Below, one piece after another: positions 44,143-53,382 of a stretch of DNA of 64,000 nt. Location: assembly GCA_029219165.1 (NCBI GenBank), contig JAQXSW010000021.1:62001-126000 (forward strand), in the 5' to 3' direction. Source of the DNA: Oscillospiraceae bacterium. Its GTDB lineage: Bacteria > Bacillota > Clostridia > Oscillospirales > Acutalibacteraceae. Below the pieces are notes generated by a model. The model was not told where the DNA came from and did no database searches. It worked only from the letters and a program-made list of their open reading frames with translations. The first letter of the stretch is position 1; every line of letters begins with the position of its first letter. Made by a program: the position numbers and the translations under genes.

Positions 44143-45198
44143 TTAAAATTTAGTTACAGTACAACCTTTAGGAAAAGAATTAGAGGAATTATACGAACAC
44201 GTCTTTGGAATAGTTACGCTTGTAATGGATGTATTTACAAAAGCATAGGAGTTAATTGTTTTCATTGATGACGGAATAGAAACGTAAGTTAAATTATAGT
44301 TATTTGAAAAACAGTGTGTGGAAATATTTAACAGATTTTTCTGAATAATAACACTGCTAATTCCGGACTTATAAAAAGCGCCTTGTCCAATACTATTCAG
44401 TGGAAGTGGGAGAGTAATAGCATCATTAAATGATGTAGTATTTGAAAATGCATAGTTTCCAATTGTAGAAATATTACTTGAAAAAGTAATTTCACTTAAA
44501 TTTAAACAAGAATCACATGCACGGTTCCCAACCTTAATAATACCGGAAGGCATATAAAGTGAAGTTATTCCACTTTCACTGAATGCATAAGGGCCTATTT
44601 CCTTGACCGGTTTTCCGTTATATGTTTCAGGAATTAAGACCTTACCGGTTGCCTTTTTCTTCTTAACAAGTCCGTTTGAGGACGTTGTACTGCCGGTGCC
44701 GACAATGTAATAAGTTCCGTCGGAGGAAAGGGTAAAGACCAGTTCCTCATAAGGATTCTGGTATTTTGAGGAAAGCATATAAACAGTATGACCTGTCCAA
44801 GTCCCGCATTTAGGCTCAGTCTCAAACTTTGAAACGATATTTGTGCTGACAACTCTGTTCTCAGCACCGGAGTAAACTAAGTCTAGACTGTTTGAGCCGG
44901 AGCCGAATGCAAGTTGGACAGTAAGATTATTACCCTTTCCGTCCGACAGAACGGCACTTGTCGGTATGCTTAATGTTGCCGAGGCGTAAGCACGCCCGGC
45001 AATGTATACTTTCTGAGTGTTGTCACCAATACGTAATGTAGACGGCACAACAACAAAGCAAGTAACCTCATCCGACAAAGTTCCGTCAATTTTTCCGTCC
45101 CCGTCAACATCAATTGATGAGGAATATGCAAAGGTGGGAAATGATGAAAAACTAAATATAATAATGATAGATATAATGAAAAGAATTCTTTTTCTCAT
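44143..45198 (-). CDS. Secreted BspA-type leucine-rich repeat protein
   Basis: A 351-residue exported protein with a signal peptide (about 1-25, cleavage after TFA). A single EF-hand-like calcium loop DVDGDGKIDG lies just after the signal, then a beta-rich segment. A C-terminal run of about six BspA/LRR_5 repeats (pattern xIGxYAFxxxxxLxxxxIPxSxxxI) starts near residue 190. Such proteins bind host or matrix components in gut bacteria. There is no LPXTG motif or SLH domain, so attachment is unclear. ATG at 45198 follows GGAGG; an earlier in-frame start lacks one. It may depend on the adjacent two-component system, but that is only adjacency. Confidence 0.85.
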   Translation of the reverse strand: MRKRILFIISIIIIFSFSSFPTFAYSSSIDVDGDGKIDGTLSDEVTCFVVVPSTLRIGDNTQKVYIAGRAYASATLSIPTSAVLSDGKGNNLTVQLAFGSGSNSLDLVYSGAENRVVSTNIVSKFETEPKCGTWTGHTVYMLSSKYQNPYEELVFTLSSDGTYYIVGTGSTTSSNGLVKKKKATGKVLIPETYNGKPVKEIGPYAFSESGITSLYMPSGIIKVGNRACDSCLNLSEITFSSNISTIGNYAFSNTTSFNDAITLPLPLNSIGQGAFYKSGISSVIIQKNLLNISTHCFSNNYNLTYVSIPSSMKTINSYAFVNTSITSVTIPKTCSYNSSNSFPKGCTVTKF

Positions 45199-45249
45199 AT
45201 AAGTGCCTCCACTTAATATATAAAAAAAGGCAGAAATTTTGGACAAAAA

Positions 45250-45290
45250 AAGAACGAGCGGTCGTAATTTGGGAACGACCGCTCGCTTTT
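45250..45290 (-). terminator. Terminator after rpoD
   Basis: An 11-bp GC-rich perfect stem (45255-45265 with 45275-45285) with TTCTTTTTTT on the minus strand; also T-rich on the plus side. It ends the long tmk-rpoD operon. Confidence 0.92.
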
Positions 45291-45301
45291 TTATTTAAAT
45301 T

Positions 45302-46390
45302 TTAGTCAAGGAAGTCCTTAAGCTTCTTTGAACGGCTAGGATGACGCAGTTTACGAAGAGCCTTTGCCTCAATTTGACGAATACGCTCACGTGTAACATT
45401 AAACTCCTTACCTACTTCTTCAAGAGTTCTAGGGTGTCCGTCTTCAAGACCAAAACGAAGAGAAAGAACTTTTTCTTCTCTTGGAGTAAGTGTCTTTAGT
45501 ACGTCAGAAAGCTGCTCTTTAAGAAGAAGCATTGAGGCAGCATCTGCCGGAGCTAATGCATCATCATCCGGTATAAAGTCACCAAGATGTGAATCTTCCT
45601 CTTCACCAATAGGTGTTTCAAGAGAAACCGGTTCCTGTGCTACTCTTAAAATTTCACGAACCTTTTCAACAGGCATATCAAGTTCTTTTGCAATTTCCTC
45701 TGCAGTTGGATCTCTGCCGTTCTTGTGAAGAAGAAGGCTGTTTGTCTTCTTAACCTTATTTATGGTTTCAACCATATGAACAGGAATACGAATGGTTCTT
45801 GCCTGGTCAGCAATTGCACGAGTAATTGCCTGACGGATCCACCAAGTTGCATAAGTGGAGAACTTGAAACCCTTTGTAAAGTCAAACTTGTCAACAGCCT
45901 TAATAAGACCAAGGTTACCCTCTTGAATAAGGTCTAAGAATTGCATTCCACGACCAACATAACGCTTAGCAATACTTACAACAAGACGAAGATTGGACTC
46001 TGCAAGTCTCTGCTTTGCAGCTTCATCTCCCTCTGAAATACGAATTGCAAGTTCAATTTCCTCTTCCGGTGTCAAAAGCGGAACTCTACCGATTTCTTTA
46101 AGATAAACCTTAACCGGGTCATCCATTGCAGCATTCTTTGAACTGTCTACAACACCCAGTTCTACAGCCTTAGGCATTTCAAGATCAAAATTAAGACTTT
46201 CAAGTGCTGCATCGCCAAGGTCGTCAATAATTTCAATGTTCTGAGACTCTAAGGTTTCATAAAGTTTGTCAAGTTCCTCTATGTCCATGTCAATTTCAAC
46301 AATTGCTTGATCAATATCATTTGTTGAAAGTCTACCGGCTGCCTTACCCTTTTCAACCAGGGCAGAAATGACGCCTTTCTTATCTTCCAT
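45302..46390 (-). CDS. rpoD: Primary sigma factor RpoD/SigA
   Basis: Housekeeping sigma factor of 362 residues. An N-terminal region-1.1-like segment is followed by region 1.2 ([17 protein letters not shown]), region 2 ([28 protein letters not shown], ending in [13 protein letters not shown]), region 3, and region 4 with the helix-turn-helix [19 protein letters not shown]. Sigma-A signatures are intact. It is the last gene of the dnaG-rpoD arrangement conserved across Firmicutes. Confidence 0.96.
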   Translation of the reverse strand: MEDKKGVISALVEKGKAAGRLSTNDIDQAIVEIDMDIEELDKLYETLESQNIEIIDDLGDAALESLNFDLEMPKAVELGVVDSSKNAAMDDPVKVYLKEIGRVPLLTPEEEIELAIRISEGDEAAKQRLAESNLRLVVSIAKRYVGRGMQFLDLIQEGNLGLIKAVDKFDFTKGFKFSTYATWWIRQAITRAIADQARTIRIPVHMVETINKVKKTNSLLLHKNGRDPTAEEIAKELDMPVEKVREILRVAQEPVSLETPIGEEEDSHLGDFIPDDDALAPADAASMLLLKEQLSDVLKTLTPREEKVLSLRFGLEDGHPRTLEEVGKEFNVTRERIRQIEAKALRKLRHPSRSKKLKDFLD

Positions 46391-46433
46391 ACTTTTTTAC
46401 TCTCCTCTATGTACCGAATATACTCGGACAAAA

Positions 46434-48158
46434 TTATTGTTTGAAAAGTTTTAAATACTCTTCGTTTGATAGTTCTGAAACCGGAACCGCCTCTTTTGGG
46501 CTTTGCTCTTCTTTCAAAACATTAATGCAATCCATAACCTCCGAGAGTGTGTTTGATATTTCTTGACTATTTGTCTGAATTCTGGCAACACATCCCATTT
46601 CCTCCAGAGTAAATTCGGATGATAAATAGATTAAATCCGTAGGCAATCCGGCCTTTAGCCTGCTTGTAAGCACTGAGTAAATGTGCCCATATGGCTCTGT
46701 CTTAAAATCTTCCGGTCTAAGCGATTCATCTATTTTCTTCAGAAAATCAGGGTTGTTTTGGAGCGATCCAATAATCGTCTCCTCCGCCTTTTCAGCCTTT
46801 GTTTTCACCATTTTCTTTGAAGTATTAGAAAGCTTTCCGAAATCAACCTTTTGGTTTTGCCGATTACGGCGGGCGGAAACTTCTTTTACTTGTAAAGTTA
46901 TGGCTTCCTTTGAAACGGAAATGTCCTCAGCAATACGAGATGTGTAAACGTCACGTTCAATAGCATTTCTAATGTCTGCTAAAATAGGCACCACTCGGCG
47001 CATGTACTTTACGCGTCCATCGTCTGTTGAAAGATCTAGTCCCGTTTTGGCATCAAGGAGTTTATATTCAACTTCGTTCGCAGCACCGTCAACAATTGAC
47101 TTAAACCGTTCTGCGCCGAATTTTCTGATTATTTCGTCCGGATCCTTTCCGCCGGAAAGCCGGAGGGCTCTGACAGACAGATCCGTATTTGAAAACTTTT
47201 CCATTGCTTTTTTCAAAGCTTTTTGTCCGGCCTCATCCGCATCATACGAAAGGACTACCTCATCCGCATAACGAGAAATGAGGCGCACCTGCTCATCTGT
47301 AAGAGCAGTTCCAAGGCCTGCAACTGAATTTGTAAAGCCTGCTTGGTGAAGTGCAATTACATCCATGTATCCTTCACACAGTATAAGACTCTTTTCCCCT
47401 GAACTCTTTGCAAAATTCAAAGCAAAAACAGCAAGACTTTTCTTGTAAATTAATGTGTCAGATGTATTTACATACTTTGGCTTAGAGTCGTCAAGTACTC
47501 TTCCTCCAAATGCAATTACATTTCCACGAAGATCAATAATAGGAACCATTGCCCTATTTCTGAAGTTATCATAATAATTTACCTTGCCATCCTTTTCACT
47601 TCTTTTAGCAAGGTCCGCCTCATGAAGTTCGGACTCAGAATAACCAAGGCTTCTCATATGATTAAGTAGCATGCGCCAATCATCAGGTGCATAGCCAAGT
47701 CCAAAGTGAACAATTGTCTTCATTGAAAGTCCACGTGAAAGCCAGTAATCAAGTCCTTTTTTCCCGGCCGGACTCATCATATAATTATGATAAAATCTGG
47801 CTGCATCTTTATTCATATAAATCATACGTTGTTTCTTTTTTGCCAGAGTGTCATCATAATTGTCCTCAGGCATATTAAGTCCTGCTCTTTCCGCAAGGAA
47901 TTTTACAGATTCAACGTAATCAAGATTTTCAATGTCCCTTATGAAGGTTATTGCATCGCCGCCTTTTTGGCAGCCGAAACAGTAGTAGGACTGAGTGTCC
48001 TCATAAACTGTGAATGATGGTGTCTTTTCCGAGTGAAACGGACAACAACCCTTTGAAAGCCGACCGTGTTTTCTAAGTTCAACATAGCCGGAAATTAAAT
48101 CAGTTATGTCTATGCGCTCACGAAGTTCCGTAAGGAATTCTTCCGGAATAAAAGCCAC
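46434..48158 (-). CDS. dnaG: DNA primase
   Basis: Makes RNA primers for the replication fork. The 574-residue protein has the CHC2 zinc finger (Cys39-x2-His42 ... Cys60-x2-Cys63), the Toprim domain (LILCEGYMDVIALHQAG, then DADEAGQKA), and a C-terminal helicase-binding domain. The start is GTG at 48158 after GGAGGTGA. It is 43 bp upstream of rpoD and 28 bp downstream of dgt, so all are in one operon. Confidence 0.95.
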   Translation of the reverse strand: MAFIPEEFLTELRERIDITDLISGYVELRKHGRLSKGCCPFHSEKTPSFTVYEDTQSYYCFGCQKGGDAITFIRDIENLDYVESVKFLAERAGLNMPEDNYDDTLAKKKQRMIYMNKDAARFYHNYMMSPAGKKGLDYWLSRGLSMKTIVHFGLGYAPDDWRMLLNHMRSLGYSESELHEADLAKRSEKDGKVNYYDNFRNRAMVPIIDLRGNVIAFGGRVLDDSKPKYVNTSDTLIYKKSLAVFALNFAKSSGEKSLILCEGYMDVIALHQAGFTNSVAGLGTALTDEQVRLISRYADEVVLSYDADEAGQKALKKAMEKFSNTDLSVRALRLSGGKDPDEIIRKFGAERFKSIVDGAANEVEYKLLDAKTGLDLSTDDGRVKYMRRVVPILADIRNAIERDVYTSRIAEDISVSKEAITLQVKEVSARRNRQNQKVDFGKLSNTSKKMVKTKAEKAEETIIGSLQNNPDFLKKIDESLRPEDFKTEPYGHIYSVLTSRLKAGLPTDLIYLSSEFTLEEMGCVARIQTNSQEISNTLSEVMDCINVLKEEQSPKEAVPVSELSNEEYLKLFKQ

Positions 48159-48187
48159 GGTCTCACCTCCATATTTGTTATTTCAAC

Positions 48188-49186
48188 CTATTCAACCCAA
48201 GCCTTTGGCACAAAAATATTGTTGTATGTATTTAGTGCAAAGTGATCAGTCATACCGGAAATATAGTCGCAAGCCGCCCTCTGTGGCGATTCATTCTCTG
48301 CAACACGTATAAAGTCCTCAGGCATTTCTTCAGGATGCTCAGAGAAATATGTGTAGAGCGCCTGAATAATGGCTATTGCCTTTCCTTCCTCACCCTTGCA
48401 AATTGGGTTAGTATATACATTTGCAAACATATATTTATGCAACGCGTCAAAAGCCTCTTTGACATCCGGCGCCATTTTTAGCTCGCGGCCTGAATTTTCA
48501 AGAGTAGATAAAACCAGCGTATTAATTCGCTGACTCTTACTATTTCCCAAAACCTCACGGTATTCCAAAGGAATATCCTCTTCTTTAAACAGGCCGGCTC
48601 TAACTGCGTCATCTATATCATGATTAATATATGCAATTCTATCCGAGAGTTTAACTATTCTTCCCTCAAGAGTGTCAGCCTCTTTGCCGGTTGTGTGGCA
48701 AAGAATACCGTCACGCACTTCGGCTGTAAGATTAAGACCTCTTCCACCCTTTTCAAGTTTGTCCACTACACGGAGGCTCTGCTCGTAATGTTTAAAACCT
48801 TCGGGAAAGACAGCATTCAAAGCCCTTTCTCCTGCATGGCCGAACGGAGTGTGACCAAGGTCGTGACCAAGTGCAATTGCCTCAGTCAAATCCTCATTTA
48901 GTCGAAGACCACGGGCAATTGTTCTGGCAATTTGGGAAACTTCAAGAGTATGGGTAAGGCGGGTTCTATAGTGGTCCCCGGTTGGAGCTAAGAAAACCTG
49001 CGTCTTATGTTTCAAACGGCGGAAGGAACTACAGTGAATAATTCTATCCCTGTCCCTTTGATATTCGGTACGAATTTCACAAGGTTCTTCATACTCTAAT
49101 CTTCCCTTACTTTGACTTTCTCTTGCAGCCAATGCAGAAAGAGTTATTTCCTCAAGTTTTAAAGTCTCTTCATGTATGTTTTTCAT
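48188..49186 (-). CDS. dgt: dGTP triphosphohydrolase-like HD-domain protein
   Basis: A 332-residue protein of the dGTPase family, which hydrolyses deoxynucleoside triphosphates to nucleoside and triphosphate. HD motif residues are visible: RTRLTHTLEVSQIAR, then LGHDLGHTPFGHAGE with the metal-binding His-Asp pair. Its start overlaps the stop of the U32 peptidase gene (ATGA). The dgt-dnaG-rpoD order is frequent in Clostridia. The exact substrate range is not decided by sequence. Confidence 0.92.
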   Translation of the reverse strand: MKNIHEETLKLEEITLSALAARESQSKGRLEYEEPCEIRTEYQRDRDRIIHCSSFRRLKHKTQVFLAPTGDHYRTRLTHTLEVSQIARTIARGLRLNEDLTEAIALGHDLGHTPFGHAGERALNAVFPEGFKHYEQSLRVVDKLEKGGRGLNLTAEVRDGILCHTTGKEADTLEGRIVKLSDRIAYINHDIDDAVRAGLFKEEDIPLEYREVLGNSKSQRINTLVLSTLENSGRELKMAPDVKEAFDALHKYMFANVYTNPICKGEEGKAIAIIQALYTYFSEHPEEMPEDFIRVAENESPQRAACDYISGMTDHFALNTYNNIFVPKAWVE

Positions 49187-50421
49187 TCGTCACGCATCTT
49201 TCTGAGCACAGCGCCCTGTGGAATGGTTTTGTCTGAACGAATTTTAACCGTTGCCATTGGATTTGGAGCAACATTTATTCTTTCGCCCTTATCGTTATAC
49301 ATTTCGGTAACTTTTATTGTGAATGGCTTTGTACTTGGCATAAGCACCTCAAGTTCATCGCCCTCAAAAAATCTGTTTCTTTGAATTACAGTCAAGAATT
49401 CACCGTCAGACTCTAAAACATTTGCAATAATATCCCATTCTCTGATGTAAATTCCATCATAGTAAATGTTTGCGTCCTCATTAGGTTTTCCAAAGTAAAA
49501 GCCTGTACAATAATCACGATAACTGATTTTTCTCATTTCATCTATCATCCACTGCTCCGGCTTATAATCAGGCGATGGATTCTTAAGATATCCGTCTATT
49601 GCAGCCCTATATGCATTGGTGACTGCAGCGGCATAATAAGCTGACTTTGCTCTGCCCTCAATTTTAAAACTGTCCACTCCGGCAGCAACCAGTTCAGGAA
49701 TGTGTTCAATCATGCACATGTCCCTGGAATTCATGATATATGTGCCTTCTTCACTGTCTGAAACCTCAAAATATTGGCCGGGACGTTTTTCTTCCACAAG
49801 GTGATATTTCCACCTGCAAGGCTGAGCACAGTCTCCACGGTTGGCATCTCTTCCTGTGAGATAGTTTGAAAGAAGACATCTTCCGGAAAAAGACATACAC
49901 ATTGCACCGTGAACAAAACATTCAATTTCCAAGTCCTTTGGAGTATTTGCACGAATTTCCGCAATTTCAGAAAGAGATACTTCACGCGCCATAATAACTC
50001 GTTTGGCACCCAAGTCATAAAAAGCATTTGCGGTAATGTAATTTACTGTACCGGCTTGAGTTGAAATGTGAATCGGTACATCCGGGGCATACTTTTGCGC
50101 ACACTTCATAACACCTAAATCTGCAACAATAAAGGCATCTACCCCGGCATCCTTTGCCTTTTCAAAGAAAGACGGAAGTTTTGACAACTCATCATTTCTT
50201 GGAAGTGTGTTCATAATGTAGTGAACAGCTGTTCCCTTTTCATGACACATTGAAACAGCCTTTTTCAAATTCTCATCTGAAAAGTTTTCAGGAGCAGCTC
50301 TCATATTAAATTGTTCACCGCCAAGATATACGGCGTCCGCTCCGTATTGGAGTACAGCCATAAGGCGTTCCATGTCTCCTGCCGGACAAAGAAGTTCCGG
50401 TCTGCGTGTTTCTATTGCCAT
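49183..50421 (-). CDS. Peptidase U32 family protein (tRNA/rRNA hydroxylation type)
   Basis: A 412-residue protein of the U32 family, with ELLCPAGDMERLMAVLQYGA at the N-terminus and the signature ECFVHGAMCMSFSGRC. Conserved cysteines (CAQPCRW) that may hold an iron-sulfur cluster follow, with a C-terminal beta domain. Related proteins are TrhP/YrrO and RlhA, which hydroxylate tRNA or rRNA using prephenate-derived chemistry; genuine peptidase activity is doubtful. It lies between mltG and dgt and overlaps dgt by 4 bp. Confidence 0.9.
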   Translation of the reverse strand: MAIETRRPELLCPAGDMERLMAVLQYGADAVYLGGEQFNMRAAPENFSDENLKKAVSMCHEKGTAVHYIMNTLPRNDELSKLPSFFEKAKDAGVDAFIVADLGVMKCAQKYAPDVPIHISTQAGTVNYITANAFYDLGAKRVIMAREVSLSEIAEIRANTPKDLEIECFVHGAMCMSFSGRCLLSNYLTGRDANRGDCAQPCRWKYHLVEEKRPGQYFEVSDSEEGTYIMNSRDMCMIEHIPELVAAGVDSFKIEGRAKSAYYAAAVTNAYRAAIDGYLKNPSPDYKPEQWMIDEMRKISYRDYCTGFYFGKPNEDANIYYDGIYIREWDIIANVLESDGEFLTVIQRNRFFEGDELEVLMPSTKPFTIKVTEMYNDKGERINVAPNPMATVKIRSDKTIPQGAVLRKMRDE

Positions 50422-50434
50422 TTCAAACCTCTGT

Positions 50435-51940
50435 TTAATTACCTGTATTCAAAGTTTTGTAGTAGTTTGCGTTGTGTTCTGCCTCTGTCTTTGCAGTATA
50501 CATTTTTCCCGACTTATCATGGCAGAAATAGTATGCATCTGTTTCATCAGGCCAAAGCACCGCTTCAATTGCATCTTTACCCGGGTTGCATATTGGACCT
50601 ACCGGCAGCCCCTTACATGCATAAGTGCTATATCTTGCCCAATATGTGTCATATTCACCTGAAGTTACATTCGGTTTAATATATGTGTTTACATAAAAGT
50701 TTGTAGCATCTGATTGAAGTGAAGGGAAACCTGTTGAATTAAGTCTGTTAAAGAAAATTTTTGCAATGACCGGCATTTGCTCTGAACTTCCTGCTTCTTT
50801 TTGAATTATTGATGCAAGAGTTAAAACATCATCCATTGTAAGGCCCATTTCATTAGCCCTTGTTTCATAGGCATCTGTCCACTTATCTTCTGAGTTTTCA
50901 AGAAGCTTATTGATTACAGAACTTGCATTCTGGCCAACAAAGAACTCATAAGTGTCAGGATATAAATATCCTTCAAGATAATGGTATCTGGAAGCCTTGT
51001 CCGGCATTTCAGCAATGAACTTATAAGTTGAGAAGTTTGCCTTTTCAATATTGTTGTAGAATTCATCGCTCATACAGACGCCGGCCTTTTCAAGCTTTTT
51101 AGCAATCTGTTCAATTGTAAAGCCTTCGGGAATTGTAACCGTAACCGTTTCAGCCTTCTGAATTTCCTGACATGAAAGGAGCATTTTTTCAAGGCCCATA
51201 CTTGGAGTCAAATAGTAAACTCCGCTTAAATAAACCGGTTCCTTTCCGCTTGGGCTATGTAAACTGCTTGTAAGACCCATGAATATTTTACAGAGAGATC
51301 CATGCTTAATGAGTCCGGCTTTATCCAATTGTTTAATTACCTGGGCTGTTGTTGCATTTTCACCAACTGTAATTGTGGCAACTTCATCACTCCTGTTGAA
51401 TGCCAAAATATCGTTGATAAATGACATTGTATAAATAGAGATGAAGATCGAAATTAAAAGAAGAACCGCAAGGTATATTGCTGTTCCCTTTTGACCTCCA
51501 TCCCTAATAGCCTTTGATAAATTCATAAAGAAAGCTTCAAATGAATTCTTTGGCTTTCTTGTCCTTGTACGGGCAGGACTGTTTGCAGGAGCGGGATTCT
51601 TTGCAGCAAAATAAACCTCTCCCTCATAATAAGTTGCGTTGTCATCATTCATCCTTGAATAGTCAGTTCTGTCTTCGTACATTTTAATGCCATTTCTTGT
51701 AGTTGTGGTTATACGAGTTTTAGGTGCTGTCTTTTGAGAGATTAATGATGCAAGTGGATTGGTCTTTTTAGGCGCAGGTTTTCCACTGCGAGTTTTAGAC
51801 TGGGAAACCGGTCTTTGTCTTGCAGCATTCTTTGGCTGTGCCACTCTATTTGGGGCGGAATGTTTTAAGTCTTCTGAACTTATCATTCGGCGACCTTGTT
51901 GATCATTTCCCCTTGTAGGACCATTGTTATACTCTGCCAT
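50435..51940 (-). CDS. mltG: Endolytic transglycosylase MltG
   Basis: Cleaves nascent glycan strands during wall growth. The 501-residue protein has an unusually long, basic, disordered cytoplasmic tail (about 1-150), one transmembrane segment (about 153-175), a LysM-like part and the YceG domain. The catalytic Glu lies in LASIIQKEAG, followed by the SDATNFY and GLPVGPICNPG motifs. GGAGG lies 12 bases before the ATG, longer than usual spacing. The extended tail invites cytoplasmic partners. Confidence 0.92.
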   Translation of the reverse strand: MAEYNNGPTRGNDQQGRRMISSEDLKHSAPNRVAQPKNAARQRPVSQSKTRSGKPAPKKTNPLASLISQKTAPKTRITTTTRNGIKMYEDRTDYSRMNDDNATYYEGEVYFAAKNPAPANSPARTRTRKPKNSFEAFFMNLSKAIRDGGQKGTAIYLAVLLLISIFISIYTMSFINDILAFNRSDEVATITVGENATTAQVIKQLDKAGLIKHGSLCKIFMGLTSSLHSPSGKEPVYLSGVYYLTPSMGLEKMLLSCQEIQKAETVTVTIPEGFTIEQIAKKLEKAGVCMSDEFYNNIEKANFSTYKFIAEMPDKASRYHYLEGYLYPDTYEFFVGQNASSVINKLLENSEDKWTDAYETRANEMGLTMDDVLTLASIIQKEAGSSEQMPVIAKIFFNRLNSTGFPSLQSDATNFYVNTYIKPNVTSGEYDTYWARYSTYACKGLPVGPICNPGKDAIEAVLWPDETDAYYFCHDKSGKMYTAKTEAEHNANYYKTLNTGN

Positions 51941-51958
51941 TTCAGTATAAATCCTCCG

Positions 51959-52510
51959 TTAAATTCTGCACTGCATAGCATCTGTTACTCTTCTTGCAAC
52001 AGAACCGCCAAGAAGCCAACCGGTAATTGCCTCGCCGAATTTTACAGCATTGCCGGCACCGTCAGATGTTATAACATTTCCGTCTATTGTTACTGAACCG
52101 CCTGTAAATACGGCACAGTGAAGTTCTTTTTCATATCCCGGAAAACATGTTGCTTTCTTGGACTTAAGAAGTCCCATATGTCCAAGAATTGAAGGAGCCG
52201 CACATATTGCAGCCACAAGTTTGTCGTTGTCAAAGCAATATTGAATTGCTTTGAGGACTTCTTTTGAAGCCTCAAGATTAGTTGTTCCGGGCATTCCTCC
52301 CGGAAGAACAACACCCTGTATGTCCTTATCCAACTTTACGTCTGATAAATTGATATCAGCCTTAACTGTAATTCCGTGTGAACCGGTAACAAAACCGTCT
52401 GTACCATCTACACAAACAGTCTTAACTTCAACTCCGGCTCTTCGCATTACATCAATAGGAGCAATAGCTTCAGTCTCCTCAAATCCGGTTGCTAAAAAAA
52501 GATAAATCAT
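51959..52510 (-). CDS. DJ-1/PfpI family protein
   Basis: A 183-residue protein of the DJ-1 group (YajL/ThiJ). The nucleophilic-elbow cysteine lies in VAAICAAPSILG (about residue 100), and the conserved Glu in GFEETEA (about 15). Members are reported as chaperones or glyoxalase/deglycase enzymes; which applies here is unknown. ATG at 52510 follows AGGAGGAG; a longer reading starts upstream of that site. It lies in the operon between the GNAT gene and mltG. Confidence 0.88.
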   Translation of the reverse strand: MIYLFLATGFEETEAIAPIDVMRRAGVEVKTVCVDGTDGFVTGSHGITVKADINLSDVKLDKDIQGVVLPGGMPGTTNLEASKEVLKAIQYCFDNDKLVAAICAAPSILGHMGLLKSKKATCFPGYEKELHCAVFTGGSVTIDGNVITSDGAGNAVKFGEAITGWLLGGSVARRVTDAMQCRI

Positions 52511-52523
52511 ATTTCTCCTCCTA

Positions 52524-53381
52524 TTATCCAAGTGTTATGCCTATCCAGGCGTTATTTAATATTTTTTGAGCGTCTTTTGCCGCTTCTGTAATTGGCACGG
52601 ACATACCAACAGGTTCAACTGACTGGTTATCCGAATTGATTTTTGAAAAACTTGGAAGATTAAATGTGTAATACTCTCCTTCATCTTCCAAAAGAAGCAT
52701 TTTGAAAAGCTCTGCTGGATCAGACAGTGTACACATTTCCTTTACATAAACGGTGTCCTTACCCACGTTATACATGGCATAGCCGTCACTTGTAAAAGCA
52801 ATGGAGCCTGAACAGTAGGTGTGTTCTTTCATTGCGTAATTCAAAACACTTTCACTCCAGTTAAGGAAACAGCCGAATCCGAATGAGGCTTGTCTTGTTT
52901 CAAAAACGTTTAAATTAAAGGCCTCTGAAAGATCAGGTTCTGTAGCCTGTGCCTGTAACTGACTTCTGGTAAAACGAACTGTCTTTTTATTAAACTTTGT
53001 TTCAAAGCCAAATTTAGCATAGTAGTCAAATAAATACTCTTCAGCGGGAACAAGGACAATGAAATCTATTCCTCTCTTTTTGGCAACCTCTTTTGCAGAG
53101 TTTATTACCTTTCCCATATGACCCTTTTGTCTGTAATTGGGATGAGTTGCTGCTGCATAAAGATAATAAGCGCTGTACGGTCTTCCGTTTACAACCAGTT
53201 GAGCCGGTATAAGAAAGGCCATTGAAACAACCACACCACATTCTCTGGAAACTATGGTGTTTTGCGAAGAATACAAGTTGTCCAAAAAGAGGTTTATATA
53301 TTCATCAGAGTCCGAGAAAGCCATTCTCCAGATTGCTGAAATATTTTCTATATCTGAATCTTTGGCAAATATCTCGTCCAT
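52524..53381 (-). CDS. GNAT-family acetyltransferase
   Basis: A 285-residue protein with an N-terminal GNAT domain: acetyl-CoA loop ATHPNYRQKGHMGKVI (about 85-100) and the FDYYAKFGFE motif. The C-terminal half (about 145-285) resembles the sterol-carrier-like tail seen in Eis-type acetyltransferases, with no clear motif. ATG at 53381 follows AAGGATG and the upstream stop codon by one base. A GNAT plus DUF2156 pair is common in Clostridia; substrates unknown. Confidence 0.82.
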   Translation of the reverse strand: MDEIFAKDSDIENISAIWRMAFSDSDEYINLFLDNLYSSQNTIVSRECGVVVSMAFLIPAQLVVNGRPYSAYYLYAAATHPNYRQKGHMGKVINSAKEVAKKRGIDFIVLVPAEEYLFDYYAKFGFETKFNKKTVRFTRSQLQAQATEPDLSEAFNLNVFETRQASFGFGCFLNWSESVLNYAMKEHTYCSGSIAFTSDGYAMYNVGKDTVYVKEMCTLSDPAELFKMLLLEDEGEYYTFNLPSFSKINSDNQSVEPVGMSVPITEAAKDAQKILNNAWIGITLG

Positions 53382-53382
53382 C

